NCBI GenBank assembly: GCA_002104905.1
Contig: MCFE01000050.1
Location: 62,001 to 126,000 of the forward strand
Origin: Basidiobolus meristosporus CBS 931.73
Taxonomy: Eukaryota > Basidiobolomycota > Basidiobolomycetes > Basidiobolales > Basidiobolaceae
Length of the DNA stretch: 64,000 nucleotides
Direction: 5' to 3'
Below are positions 43,310-55,864 of this stretch, piece by piece (the first letter of the stretch is position 1; each line of letters opens with the position of its first letter). The notes under the pieces were generated by a model. The model was given only the letters and a program-made list of their open reading frames with translations, was not told where the DNA came from and made no database searches. Both the position numbers and the translations under genes were made by a program.

Positions 43310-45236
43310 AATATCTCAACATTTCCAGTATTGTGCAGTCTTCCAATCAAGTCAGTTTCCCATCTCTTGAATGGTCTTACAGGCTCTTTGGGAAAGGGCT
43401 CAGCAAATCTCTGAGGTTGGCCTTAGCTTATTTGGCAACTTGAGCATGTTCTCACTGGCATCTCAACATTTTGTTTCATCATCAGACACCATGCTCTAGC
43501 TTTTATAAGGAAGTAGGAACCATTGTTCCTAAGATGACCATATACAAGGTGTAGTTTGTGTACAAATCTAGCCAAGCAACATAGGAGCAATAGACAATAG
43601 GACTTCCATCAACAAATTGGTTAAGTGTCTCATCCTTTACTACAAACTTGCTGGCCTCATCCCAGATAATTTACCTCATATCTTCTTCCACCACATTAGG
43701 AATAGCCTGGTCCTCAAAGTAATTTGGTAATAAGATGGGCCAATTTGATTGATGGACCTGTTATGATTGACTACTTGAATGTTTGAGTTGGATCAATTTT
43801 TAGTCAAATCAAACAGTTATATGTTTAGCCTATCAATATATTGGTGTTACCTATCAAATTAGTAGCATTAGTCAGCATATGAATCAGCATACAAGTGCTT
43901 TGGCAAACACATCTGTATATTCCTTCAAAAGAATCTGGACTCTCTAGGGAACTGAAATAGTGTAATCAACCTGTTTTACAGCCATGGGAAACATCTTGGT
44001 ACCTTTCTTTAGTGCTCTACAAAATTGTGCCATGCTAAATTCACTTGTGTTACCAACACCAGAATTGATCAAGTTGAAATCCATCAGGGCAGGTAATAGC
44101 TCAAAGGTCTTGTTGTCCTTTAGGATCTGAGTAGCAAGGGTTTTCCAGTAGATTGATGGATTACAGCCAAATAGCCAGGTCTTTCTAATCACACAGTCAA
44201 ACTTGCAGCTTCCAAGTATATAGGCATTTAGGTTCTCATTATACTCATTGATCTTCATTCTTGCTGTCTGAGTAATTTGGTTGATTATGTACAAGTTACC
44301 ATTGGCTATTGAGACTGAAGTGGATATGGTATATTCCAAGTTGATTCCAGCTCTGAAGGCAAACTGCTTCAACATTGACAGATGTGATGTTTATGCATCA
44401 ATCATGATCTTGGTGGGCACTGCATTGAATAATTAATTCTGGTACAATAGCTTCTTGGAGCTTGAGGCCATTTGGGTTAAGTATTCTTCTGTCATATGCA
44501 GGGTGCATTCCAAGTCTTCTTCAAGTTCATCCTCCGTATTACTATGCTCAAGGGCTTCAATGTGATTGAAGGTTCTTGTTGACTAGTGCCCATTTCTACT
44601 GAGGACAGTACTTTGAGATATACCCATACTGGTAGCAACTAAAACAAAGTCTCTCTTCTTACATTTTTGTGCGGTGGGAGTCTTCTTCATAGCATCTGTT
44701 TCCATTGGCTCAGCTGCTGAGTGACTTCTTTTGAGGTGATATTAGCTTGGCTGATCAATCACTTGAAGCCTCCAAGCATATCATAGTCTATGGCAATCTG
44801 GATGGCTTCCTTAAAAGACTGAGATCCTCAATTATTTATTTCCTTGAAAGTTCTTTCTTTCACTCATTAGTAAAGTATTCAACTTCATCAAGGGGAACAA
44901 TTCTGTGAGTTTGTCCAAGTAGACATCCTCACTCATATGTGTATTCTCAAGCCATTCCTTTTTGACTGAGTGACCTCAGCTTCCTCCTTGATAGTGTCTG
45001 CTGGTGTGGGGGCTTAAAAGTATCCAGAAGTTGCACTGCAACTTACCTTAGGTGGAGACAGTAGAGCATTTCATCCTAGTGGCAAACCTAATCATGCTGT
45101 TGTACCAATGTAAGGCTGCATATACCAAGTAAGAAGCAGCATAATGCATCTTGCTCTCTGGGGCAATTCCTTTACCCTGAGAGCTCTCACAATTTGAAAG
45201 AGCCAAGTTCCCCGGTTTCCATTGGCTTCACAATTC
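43310..45236 (-). pseudogene. Gypsy F: gag, protease and integrase remnants of the gypsy D family
   Basis: On the minus strand, 44375-43944 holds protease-type sequence (AFRAGINLEYTIS, ARMKINEYNENLNAYILG, NPSIYWKTLATQI). To its right, 45190-44400 holds gag-like sequence (EWLENTHMSEDVYLDKL, LDEVEYFTNE). Left of an LTR fragment, 43745-43310 encodes integrase (CSSCQI..GQPQRFAEPFPKEPVRPF), matching CSSCQIYQGQPQRVAELLPLEPVRPF of gypsy D. Reverse transcriptase and RNase H are missing, so the middle is deleted. Confidence 0.7.
43759..43905 (+). repeat. Gypsy D family LTR fragment
   Basis: It starts TGTTATGATTGACTACTTGAATG like the LTR at 39971 and follows it for about 150 bases before minus-strand protease sequence resumes. 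It lies at the deletion point in gypsy F. Confidence 0.65.
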
Positions 45237-45877
45237 TTCGCTCCTTATATACATTTTGTAAGATCAATTGCTGACTAATTGTGTATCCTAATGTCAGTTG
45301 TGGCTGCTGACTCATTTGTCATCATGCTACAAGTCTTGGTATAAGAGTTGCAGAGGAATCGGGAGTTTAGCTAGTACTGTATTCACTGAAACTTGAACTG
45401 ATTTTTATTGAGGTTCCAGCAGCTCATTAGATATATTTTACCAGATCAATTGCTGACTAAATGAATTTCCTAATGTAGGCTGTGGCTAATGACTCATTTG
45501 ATTGCATCATCATCACCCAATAAGATCCTACTTAATATATCTATCTCTGTTGGATGAGGATCTGCTAATTCATTTGCTGACTAATGCTACAGATTTGATA
45601 GATAATACTGATCTACTGATAAGCTAACATATATCTAATTGATTTGACTAAAAACAGATCTAATTCAAACATTCAAGTGGTAAATCATAACTAACATAAC
45701 CCAATTAGATCTTACACAGTATAACTATTTCTCTCTGATAAGGTATTACTGATTCATCTGCTGCGCAGTATTACTGATCTGATAAATAATAAAGGTATAC
45801 TAATAGGCTAAGCATACTGCTAATTGATTTAACTAAAAACTGACCTAGGTTATATGTACAAGCAGTATATAATAGAA
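45237..45877 (-). repeat. Gypsy D family LTR (outer copy), split by another LTR
   Basis: Outer parts 45237-45324 and 45696-45877 read on the minus strand as one LTR of this family (TATATAAGGAG box and GATCTTATTGGG-like block). They are placed as the 5' LTR of gypsy F. Its last 130 bases or so are missing. Confidence 0.6.
45325..45695 (-). mobile_element. Gypsy D family LTR inserted in an LTR of the same family
   Basis: It starts TGCTACAAGTCTTGG and ends AAATCATAACTAACA on the plus strand, about 370 bases, the full LTR length. The outer LTR resumes with CCCAATTAGATC. No clean target duplication. Confidence 0.65.
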
Positions 45878-45894
45878 TCTTCAACTTTGAGAAA

Positions 45895-46017
45895 CAGTTT
45901 TTGTCTTGTTGGTAACTCTTCATGACTATGATGAGATTCAGCCTAATTCAGGCCAATTGTGTTAATTGGCAAGTACTGCAGCTTTTCTATTATGCCTCCT
46001 TGTATCTGTCTTTGGTA
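45895..46017 (-). pseudogene. Shard of CACTA accessory gene
   Basis: It matches 60850-60970 of CACTA-K (..CTTGGTAATTCTTC..., TTAATTGGCAAG.ACTGCAG). It is only about 120 bases long and directly precedes the start of copia G. Confidence 0.6.
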
Positions 46018-46051
46018 GACTCTTCTTCCTTTCTGTTAATCTATTCTAAAT

Positions 46052-49000
46052 ATGACTTCTACCAGCAAACAAGGCAATACCAACATCTTGTCATGATCAC
46101 ATGACAACCATGAACACCCATGCCAAGTTTCAGCTTCCTAGCTCAATTTCTAAGAGATTCCTTCTGGAACCTTCTACCACCTTCCAGAAAGTTCCTGACC
46201 ATTCCAAACCATTGTTACACAATGGATCATTCCATGGAAGCTTCCCATTGTGTTTGTCATAGTCCAGTACCATATATGGAAATACCAGGTCACATGACTT
46301 AGTCACATGATCAGGTGACCCAATCCATTTCCCCATCCTGTCTCAGTGCCTTGCCTTCTATATTATTATCCCCAGCACATTGCTGTGCCTCACCCCACAA
46401 TCCCATTAGTATTATCCAATATCTCTTGGCATCAGTACAACCAAAAAGTATATATAGTCCTATCCCCCCTTAATTATTTTTCAGTCTGATAAACACAGGT
46501 CTTGAATAAACAGCCTTGCCTTGGAAATCCACCTTGCCGTGTTGATCCACACCTAAGTCCTTTCCTGGTCCTGCCTTGCCTAGCTCTACTCTCCTTCCCT
46601 GTGTCTATTCATAAAACATCTTCCCTGTAAAGGAGAGGTTTGATGGGAAGAACTACAGACTTTGGAGAATCAAGATGCAGATCCACCTTGAGGAAAGAAA
46701 GCTTTGGAGCATAGTAACAGGAAAGGAAGTTGAGCCCAAAGGAACAGCAGAAGATGTGGAGAAGTTTCAAGAGAAGGAGAGAAAGGCCTTCAATGCCATA
46801 TGCATCAATGTGCAAGATTCCTTCATTGGACAAATCCATGCCTCAAATACTGCCAAAGCAGCATGGTAATCCTTAGAGAAGATCTTTGGAGCAAAGTCAG
46901 TATCAAGCAAGCTTTATTTGAAACAAAAGTTCTTCAACATGAGGAAGAAGCCAGATGATGACATGCTACAACTCATTACCAGAATGGAGACACTTGCAGA
47001 AGAATTTTACAGTATTAATGCTAGTGTAGATGATGAAGAAAAGATACTCTGTCTGCTTTGCAGCCTACCAGACAAGTATGAGCCACTAATACTTTCTTTT
47101 GAAAGCAGAGAAGACAATTTGACTTTAGACTATGTCAAAGGAAGACTTCTCCATGAAGAACTCAGACGTAATGATCAAGCAGAGAAAATTGAAGATAATG
47201 CTTTATTCAGTTCAGAAAGGCACACAGAAAAGAAGGGAAAGCAACAAAACCAAAGAAAACCTGGCTGCTGTAACTACTGTAAAAAGCCAGGACACTGGGC
47301 AAGAGAATGCAAGAAGAAACAAGCAGACAAAAAATAGAAACTAGAGCAGGCAAACCATATAACTACTGATGAACAGCTATTTGTAACTGTACCAGAGAGT
47401 GCAAGTAACCAAAGTAATGAAAGGTAAATTGACTCTGGAGCATCACATCATATTTGTGGTATAAAGGATTGGTTCAGCAACTTAAAGACTTTTCCGTAAG
47501 AAAGGTTTATCTGGGAGATAACTCTGTATTGAAAGCTACCGCCAGTGGGTCTATACAACTAAATATGAGTGATAACTCAGGGGCAACAACAGCAAAACTG
47601 ACTGACGTACTTTATGTACCTGGAATAGCTAAGAACCTACTCTCAGTCAGTAAAGCAACTACTCAGGGACTGAAATTTGTTTTTACTAAGCTGAGCTGCT
47701 CAATATTGAGTGAAAATGGACAAAAATTAGCTTTGGGAATCAGAGATCACAATATATACAAGTTACAATGCAACACCATTGTACCTGAGTATGTCAACAT
47801 TGCTGAAACTGATGAAACCAACTAGGAAACGTGGCATAGGAGGCTAGGACACATTGGGGAACAGAAAATGAGCCAATTGGTGAAAAATCATCTTGTTTTG
47901 GGCCTAAAATACTTAACTCTGATCAAATTGAATGATTGTAAGGGATGTTCATATGGCAAACAAGCTAGGCAGCATTTCAAGAGCTCAGAAGGCATCAATA
48001 CCACTGAAATATTGGCTATTGTACACTCAGACATATGTGGCCCCATGAGAACACTGTCCTTTGGAGCCAAGAGATACTTTATGATGTTTATTGATGACAA
48101 GACAAGATATACATGGGTGCACTTCCTCAAAACAAAGGATGAAGCTTGAGAGACGTTTAAGCACTTCAAGAACATGGCAGAAACACAAACTGGGTGTAAA
48201 TTGAATGTACTACAAAGTGACGGTGGAAGAGAATACTGCTCAAAGGAGTTTGCAAAATACTACTTGTCTACTGGTATACTTCAACAGACCACAGTTCCTC
48301 ATACTCCACAGCAAAATGGAGTAGCAGAATGTGCAAATAGAACAATAGTAGAGATGGGAAGATCTAGGCTACATGGTAAGGAAATGGACTACATGTTTTT
48401 GGCTGAATTTGTTGCTACGGCTGTATACATCAAGAACAGATGCCCAATAACAGTACTACGTATTCTACACCCTTTGAAGCATATACAGGCAAAAAACCAG
48501 ATCTCCAGCACCTTGAGATCTTTGGCAGTGATGTTTTTTATCACATCCCTGACAAAAAACGCTCAAAGTTGGAACCAAAGAATAGGAAAGGGATCTTTCT
48601 TGGGTATTGTGAAGATACTAAAGGGTATAGAGTGTATGATGGCAAAATTGAGAAGCTGATCAAGAGCACAGACGCTGTATTCAAGGAGAATTCAGATCAG
48701 AAAGCCACAGAAATCATTAGTCAGCTGCCTGATGATGCAATCAACACTAATGAAGAAGATACATACCAAATCCAGCCAGATATGGAAGATACTTCTACCA
48801 GCTTCAGATCAGAACAGATTACCCCAGTTAGGAGATCTACTAGAATAAGAAATGCTCCTGGATCCTGGTGGCAGACATCCAATGATCATGAAGAAGCTTA
48901 TCTTGCCTTATGTGATAAACCTCAGAATCTGGAACAGGCTATGCAAAGTCCAGATGCTACTAAGTGGCAACAAACCATGCAGCAGGAGTACCAACTACTG

Positions 49001-50490
49001 ATCAAGGCAAAATTGTGGGAACTGGTAGACTTACCAAATGGGAGAAAGCCAATAGGATGTAGATGGGTCTACAAGATCAAGATAACCTCAAATGGTACCA
49101 TTGATAAGTACAAGGCTAGATTGGTAGCTAAAGGCTATTCCCAGATCCAGGGACCAGACTTTAAGGAAACATTTGCTCTGGTTGCCAAGTTTAACTCTAT
49201 TAGGACAGTTCTAGCCCTGGCAGCTGTACACAGTCTAGATCTACACCAAATAGACGTTGAAACAGCCGTTCTAAATGGGAATTGCAAGAAACTATATATA
49301 TGGAGCAACCAGAAGGTTTTACTGATCCAAAAGACCCCCATAAGGTGTGCAAGCTTAGAAAATTGTTGTATCGGCTTAAGCAGGCACCCAGAGCATGGTA
49401 TAACAAGATTGATACATATCTAGAGGAAATTGGGTTCTCTTGTAGCACTGCAGATCACAGCATATATGTGAAACAGCTCTAAAGGGTGTGATCATCCTAG
49501 TTCTTTATGTGGACAACCTAATTATAGCTACAACTAACCAAGAGGTACTTAAACAGACAAAATCAGATCTCTTCAGCAAGTTTGAGATGAAAGATCTTGG
49601 AAAAATGAGCTATTTTCTTAGAATTGAGGTCTAATTTGACATACCTATGCAGAAAATTGTGCTGATCAGTCTAAGTACATCAGGGACACTCTTAGACGCT
49701 TCAAAATGGAAAATTGCAAACCTGCAGCAACCCCTATGCACAATAACCTGAAATTAAGCAAATCTCAGCCAGTTATAGATGAAAATGGCTCAAATATGGA
49801 CCAAAACTTTCCCTATCAATCAATGGTTGGTAGCCTAATGTACTTGATGGTGTCTACACATCCAGATATTGCAGTGGCAGTTGGAATAGTCAGTCAATTC
49901 ATGCAGAATTATGGATCAGATCGAATTGCAGCAGTGAAGCAGATTTTCAGATATCTACAAGGTACCATAAATATGGTACTTGAATACTCTGGAGCAGCTA
50001 ATAGGCAAAATTTGATGGTTATAGTGATTCAGATTGGGGTAGGGATCTGATTGACAGACGCTCTACCACAGGCTATGTATTTCTTTATACTGGTGCAGCT
50101 ATTACTTGGAATTGCAAGAAACAACCAACTGTGGCACTATCTACAACTGAAGTCAAATATATGGCTGCATGTCAAGCAACCAAGGAGGCTATATGGCTAC
50201 AAAAATTATTCAAAGACTTATGTTTTAATTCAGGTGAACCAACATGTATTTACAAGGATAATCAAAGTTGTATTTCATTAGCTAGAAATCCTACTAATCA
50301 TGCCAGAACTAAGCACATTGATATACAGCATCAATTTGTGAGGGAAGCAGTAGAAAATAACTTAGTGGAGTTAGTTTACTGCCCAATTGACAAAATGGTG
50401 GCAGACATATTGACAAAACCACTAGCTAGGCCACAGTTTGAGATCCCTAGAGAGAAATTGGGATTAAGAAATCATTTAGTTGAGGGGGAG
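46052..50490 (+). pseudogene. gag-pol: Copia G gag-pol, broken, with YVDN in reverse transcriptase
   Basis: The gag N-terminus MTSTSKQGNTNI is encoded before the solo LTR and FPVKERFDGKNYRLW after it. The zinc knuckle CNYCKKPGHWAREC lies near 47270 and protease IDSGASHHI near 47430. Integrase has HRRLGH, CKGCSYGKQA, HSDICGP and SDGGREY; the catalytic Glu region reads AECANR. Reverse transcriptase has VAKGYSQIQG and HQIDVETAVLNG; its YVDD box reads YVDN (AAC at 49515-49517), a loss of a catalytic Asp. RNase H runs to 50496 (TTEVKYMAACQATKEA, HIDIQHQF, DILTKPLA). Breaks include stops at 46867, 47428, 47823 and 48147 and frameshifts near 48440, 49290, 49480 and 50020. Confidence 0.87.
46089..46616 (+). 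mobile_element. Solo LTR-like insertion in copia G gag
   Basis: About 528 bases from TGTCATGATCACATGAC to TATTCATAAAA(CA), with CATCT on both sides (46084-46088 and 46617-46621). Removing it restores the gag codons ..TNI|FPV.. exactly. It contains a TATATATA promoter-like box near 46450 and AATAAA near 46505. The right border is ambiguous (ends AAAA with a 5-base duplication, or CA with a 3-base one). It belongs to a family not seen elsewhere in the window. Confidence 0.75.
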
Positions 50491-50859
50491 TGTTGAAATA
50501 TTGGACTATTTAGTATCATTCAGCAGCTAAAAATTTACTTAACAATTCTAGACTAGTCTTAGTCACTGTAGGACTCATTTACTGCCTTAACTTTGCCACT
50601 TTTTCCAGATATATGGCCTTATGATTATTCCCCTATATTCAGGATCAAATTAGCACTATTACCAAACATTATGCACTAACCCTGAAACTGTTACAGAATG
50701 CCCCTGAATATTGAGAAACCCTCCCTACTTAGTGTTACAGCTGTATTACTTCTACAAAGGTTTAAATACTGAGCTTCTTTACTAATAAACAACAGTTCAA
50801 CTATTATCACTATTTCTTGATAAGTTCCCTATATACAAATCACTTCTTAAATTGCAACA
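50491..50859 (+). repeat. Copia G 3' LTR
   Basis: 369 bases, TGTTGAAATATTGG to TTAAATTGCAACA, with AATAAAC near 50786. CACTA tnp2 sequence starts at the next base. Confidence 0.82.
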
Positions 50860-51527
50860 GCACATACTTGGAAAACATGTATGTTACCAGCAATACATGG
50901 TATATGGCAACTTTACAAGTATTGCATCACAAAGCTGTATAGTTGATGTCATAGAAGTATGTCAATTGCAGCAGGTGTGCATATTTGCTGAGGATAGTAA
51001 GCAGGAGGCCATAGTATTTTTTGATTCAAACTATATGTGGAATACCCAAAATTTTAGTGGGTAAGCAAATAGAGAGGGGTAATTCTACAGTAAATAATAT
51101 GAATGCACAAGGGGAGGTAGATAAAGGATATACCATTTGGTATATTGGTATGGCAGCATTATGCAGAACTAGCTGGAAATTGCCATACTGCCACAATAAT
51201 GCCATTAGAGGCTTGCAAAGAGGCTGTCAAAACACCATTAAGATTCTTACCATATAAGACAATTGGATGCACTGGCTGATTAGATGCACTCAGGTAGTTG
51301 TAGAGCATACTAAAACTGTCACAATGCCATCCTACCCTTGATAAAATATCAAACAGACACTGTCATGTTTTCAGCTTAAATTAGCCAAATGTCATTGTGA
51401 TCCCATCAAAAGTTTGTGTTGATGGTCATTTATTTCCAGCTGCTTGTATTAGAGCAGTTACCTGACAGGATCTTGACAGCTGACCTGGATTGAATCCACC
51501 TGTGGGACCAAGTCATTAATTATAGGG
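50860..51527 (+). mobile_element. CACTA right-end fragment with tnp2 C-terminus
   Basis: The tnp2 end (YGNFTSIASQSC, VCQLQQVCIFAEDSKQEAIV, FDSNYMWNTQ, stop near 51062) is followed by the right arm and a worn terminus (ATTAATTATAGGG ending at 51527). It is the target into which copia G appears to have landed or recombined. Confidence 0.7.
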
Positions 51528-52060
51528 GTATTGTTGTGATGAAAAATCTTAGTCAAGTGTTACAAGTCTTGGTATGAGAGTTGTAGAGGAATAGGGAGTT
51601 TAGCTAGTATTGTATTCACTAAAACTTGAACTGATTTTTATTGAGGTTCCAACAGCTCCTTATATACACTCTGCCAGATCTATTGCTGACTAATTGTATT
51701 TCCTAATGTAGGTTGTGGCTGATGACTCATTTGATTGCATCATCATCACCCAATAAGATCTTGCTTAATTTATCTATATCTGTCTGATAAGGATTTTCTG
51801 ATTCATTTGCTGACTAATGCTACTGATTTCATAGATAATACTGATATACTGATAATCTAAATATATACTAATTGATTTGACCAAAAACTGATCTAACTTA
51901 AACATTCAAGCAGCAGATCATAACACAAGTATCTTGTGAAATCTGCAGTGCAATTATCTTTCAACAGTTCTTGCATGGTGTCCTGACGGGATCTACACCT
52001 CTTGGTCACAGGGCTATAGTTTTGTGATGGGCTTTTGATAAGATTATCACAATTAGTTCC
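51528..52060 (-). mobile_element. CACTA left arm, inverted, split by a solo LTR
   Basis: Outer parts 51528-51557 and 51926-52060 match the left arm of CACTA-1 (5060-5210) in reverse, including the TTTTGATGGGATC..CTCTTGGTCACAG type blocks. It abuts the right terminus at 51527 without its own tip. Confidence 0.6.
51558..51925 (-). mobile_element. Solo LTR of the gypsy D family
   Basis: 368 bases, TGTTACAAGTCTTGG to AGATCATAACA, full length, flanked by CAAG on both sides (51554-51557 and 51926-51929). Confidence 0.85.
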
Positions 52061-52269
52061 TGCAAGTATAGTTTAGTTCCTGCAGGTATTAAGTTTGATC
52101 CAGGTGGATTTGACTATATTATTCTCATATAGTTGAATATTTTGAACCAATAATGTTATATAGATTCCTGTGCTCACACACACCATGGTCCTGATTGCAA
52201 CAAAGCTCTGAACTCTCTGTCAGAGGAGTTATCCCTGGGCCATCAGCAGAAATATAAAGTGAAGAAAGT

Positions 52270-53800
52270 TATGATATGGAAGCAGTAATAGACAAATTGC
52301 TTTTGTTTGCAAACATATCTACCTCACTGGAGTGTAGTACAACTTGCTGAGCTTCCAACTCTTGGAAAACAGCCTTTATCTTGTTGGTGTTTCTTCTTGG
52401 CTATGAAGGGATCAACCTTGTTCTGGGCTGTCAGCATCAGGTTGCAAGAACTGCAGCTTTTTCCCACGCTTTGCTGTCTGTGGATTTGGTTGACTTTTTC
52501 TCTTTACTGTTACCTTTGTCACTGCCAAGTCCTTCCTGCTACTTTAACTGAGTGTCTCTTGTATTGTATTTTGCTTTTACCTTGATGAATGCTGCACTGA
52601 GGCATCCATTTTGCCTACTTGTCCCTTGCTGGCACTCTCCCAGCAGTACAAAGCTTCTTTGCCACAAGCTTGAAACCTTCTGCCATGCTTGTGATAGGCT
52701 TCTGGGAACTATGCAGGCTTTTCTCACTCTCAGGTCCTTCACTGCTACTATGACTGAGTGCTTCTTATATTAAAATTTGCTTTTACATTGATGCATGCTG
52801 CACTAATGCATCTGTTTATGCTTGCCTGTCTCTCACTGGCACTCTTCTGGCTACCAAATTTTTTTACTGCTTGGTTGCAGCTTTCAGCCCTGCTTGTGAC
52901 AAGCTTCTAGGGAGTCTGTTGCTTTTTAGCCATGGCATGCTTGTTCTTCTGACTTTGATAGTTTCTGCTACTACTGAGATGCTTTCTTAGCATGCCAATG
53001 CTGGCCCAAAGTCTGTTTGCTTGCTTAAATCTAGGATAATGCTCATAGAATAGATCAAGTGAATTCTACATGGCATTGAGTTCCTGATGGTCCCATGGCG
53101 TGTTAGTCTCAGGTGATGATATGCTAGACTTCTAACAGCCTCTTGAAAAACAGCCTACTGCTCATCATTAAAGTCAATGTCTTCACTGCTCTTCAGTGTC
53201 TTTTGATTTTTAGGCTTGTGTACAAACACCACAGCCTCTCACCCTCATGCTGTGATAGGTTTTTCTGAGGGCTTTATCTTCAAGTACTGTTGTGTGGGTC
53301 AAGGACTGTACAGTGTTTCTCAGCTGTTACATTGTGAAATAGTTCCATTCATGGCTGTGACATTGAGCTACTTGAGTTCCATCTTTGCAGCAAGGATGCT
53401 GTGTTCCCCCTGGGATATTGATTACTCTACACATCATATCTCCTGATCCTATTTCTAGACTATTCCCTGATTTTGCTGGGCTATTGCATCTATACTACCA
53501 GTTACTGCTCCTAATTGCCTCATTAATGCCTTTGTATGACCTGACAGCATACTCACTAATATGGGTGGTGGTGATGTTATGATGGCTACTTGATGATCTT
53601 CAACCAGTGGTAATACACTTACTACATTGTCATATGCCTGAGCATTATGGTCAGCTTATGGCTTGGCAGAGATTCTCACTTGCCTACTTCACTGGGAGCC
53701 TGAGGAGTTCCCATTATTACCTTCATTGGGCACACTTTCAACATGGTTTTTTTTGGATGTAGCCCTGCTTGTAGAGCAAATACCAAAGTAAGCTGTAGTC
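52270..53800 (-). pseudogene. Accessory gene of the deleted CACTA derivative
   Basis: Minus-strand sequence matches 5800-7364 over the coiled-coil, basic and repeat regions (about 52540-52930 for the repeats). Many stops and shifts. It carries TAA at the same in-frame position as the CACTA-1 stop at 6978 (near 53420). Confidence 0.6.
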
Positions 53801-54014
53801 CAATTGCTCTGCTGTTGCTGCTGATAGTGGGGTTTAGTTGGAAACTGGACAACTTTGCTTTGTTTTCTAGTGGTATATATATAAAAGTGAGTCAAGCCTA
53901 TGGGGAAATAGCATTAAATATACATGTGTATATGGTGCCACAACTTTATTTGTAAATGCCATCTTGACACATCTACAACTTTTATTTAAGGAGTTTATGA
54001 TGGGACCTGAGGGG

Positions 54015-54540
54015 TAGTACTACAAGACTAAAGATGAATGTGTAGATCTCTGCCCCTACTGTACCCATTCTCTACTCCATGCTGCTTGGTGTGCCAGAAA
54101 TGTTGGACTTGCTTCATCTTTTGGGGGTTTTCTATAGAGCAGATAAGTGGGATATACAATGACAAGTCAAGTTGCAGGTACTACCATATTCCAATCTTGT
54201 CAAGAATATTATCATCCAGTCCATCATGGATGTGATGAGTTGGCACATGGAGGTCAGCTGTGAAGCATTGGAAAATACTGAGGACAGATGCACACATGGA
54301 GATACCTATGCCTTTGGCATTAAAAATCTAAGCAGCCCCAAAGTAGTAACTAAGTACATGTTTGCAAGATCTATATGTCACCAGTAATACAAGGCCTATG
54401 GCAACTTTGCAAGTATCACACTAAAAAGCCGTAAAGTTGAGATAATCAAAGTGCGTCAATTGCTGTAGGTATGAACATATGCAGAGGTTAGTAAGCAGGA
54501 AGCCATATTTTTTTGGTTCAAATTATATGTTAAAAACCCA
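54015..54540 (+). pseudogene. tnp2 C-terminal remnant of the deleted CACTA
   Basis: It starts at CVDLCPYCTHSLLH, matching CIDLCHYCIHSLLH of CACTA-1. It runs through FIFWGF, VKLQVLPYSNLVKN-type sequence and GDTYAFGIKNLSSPK, with stops. Confidence 0.65.
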
Positions 54541-55030
54541 ACATAGTTATGGGTTAGCATATAAAGAGTGGTAATTATACAGTGGTAATATGTATGACTC
54601 AAGGGGAGGTAGAAAATGAAAATACCCATTGGTAAATTGGTATGGTAGCATTATACAGAACTAGCTGTAGGTTGCTGTACTGCCATTATAATATCTGTAG
54701 CCATTTGCAATGAGGCCATCAGAGCACCATAAAGTTTCTTGCAATATAAGGCAATTGAATATATTGGCTGGTTAGGTCCACTCAAATATATGTAGAGCTT
54801 ATTGAGACCATTGGAATACCAAGCAATTTATGTCAAAAAACCTCTTGAACACCATCAAGCTTTTGACTTTATTTGGCAGTAAAAACAGCAAAATGCCACT
54901 ACAATCCTGGCATGCAATTGAGTGGAGGGTCAGTATTCCCAGCTGCTGGCATTGCAATGGACTCATTGCACAATCACAATGGCTGACCCAGATTGGATCC
55001 ACCAGTGGGACCTAATTATATTTAATAGGG

Positions 55031-55864
55031 TCTTTTAGGGTGAATATCACTTCTAGAAAAGAGCCAATGTCTATTTTGCAATTATATTCTGATAAGACAA
55101 AAGCAGCTGTATCAGTCCAAGTCTGCAGAAGCACCCTAAAAGTAGCTACCAAACAACCTATGGTATAGTCTGATACCATACTGGGTAAATCAAGAAGCAT
55201 ATAGACTTTGAGTCTAATATAAAATAAGCAAATGTGAAAGAAAGTCATTGCTACCCAAGGAAGAGAAAGTTGACTATTTTAGATCATTTTTGTTTATCTG
55301 AATCACTTAACAGATATGGTACATGTGGAAGTAGATCATCCTGGCTCAGTGTTGAGCAAAAACCTCTTTTTGTCATGATATATGCCCCATAGTGCCTGGA
55401 AATGGTAAAACTCCAGATCAGGCATAAATAACTAAACCTGAGCTTGGCCCATGGTAGGTTTGTGCTTTTTACCTTTTATAGTTTCTTTATAATGGAAGTA
55501 ACTGTCCCTGAATCCAGCATGGACATGCAGTGACATTGTCTAAGTAGTTAGACTATTGTCTGGAAATAAGGAAACTCCAGCTCAGCCATAAATGACTGTT
55601 AGACTCAGCATATTAGTTAAGCCTGTGCAAGTGATCAAAGATGCTGATTAGTATTACAATTGAATCATTCTGATTTTTAGGCATACTACTAGTAGGTATG
55701 CACATTGAATCACAAGCTACTTGTGAGTTTTTTGAACACAAATACATATATTGTTGGATAAAATATTAGTTCAGTAACAAACACAGTTAAGCACTACATG
55801 CTTATTACAGATTGCAAACTCTAGATATGTATTTATTACTTACAAATATTTTGTTGAGTGGAAG
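55031..55864. other. Unassigned stretch
   Basis: AT-rich, no similarity to the families above by eye and no convincing open frame. It lies between a CACTA right end and a worn copia LTR. Confidence 0.4.

Larger units (their letters stand above)
46018..50859 (+). mobile_element. Copia G: second copia family, 5' LTR missing
   Basis: A short leader and gag start (ATG 46052) are present but no 5' LTR. The element runs through gag, protease, integrase, reverse transcriptase and RNase H to a purine tract (TTGAGGGGGAG) and a 3' LTR (50491-50859). A solo LTR interrupts gag. Confidence 0.85.
52061..55030 (+). mobile_element. Internally deleted CACTA derivative
   Basis: The order is as in CACTA-1: accessory gene (minus, about 52270-53800), shared promoter region (53801-53955), then only the C-terminal part of tnp2 (54015-54540) and the right arm with terminus TATTTAATAGGG at 55030. 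The middle of tnp2 is gone. The left tip is not recognisable; 52061-52260 is unassigned. The deletion joins promoter-side sequence directly to the DUF4218-like region. Confidence 0.7.
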
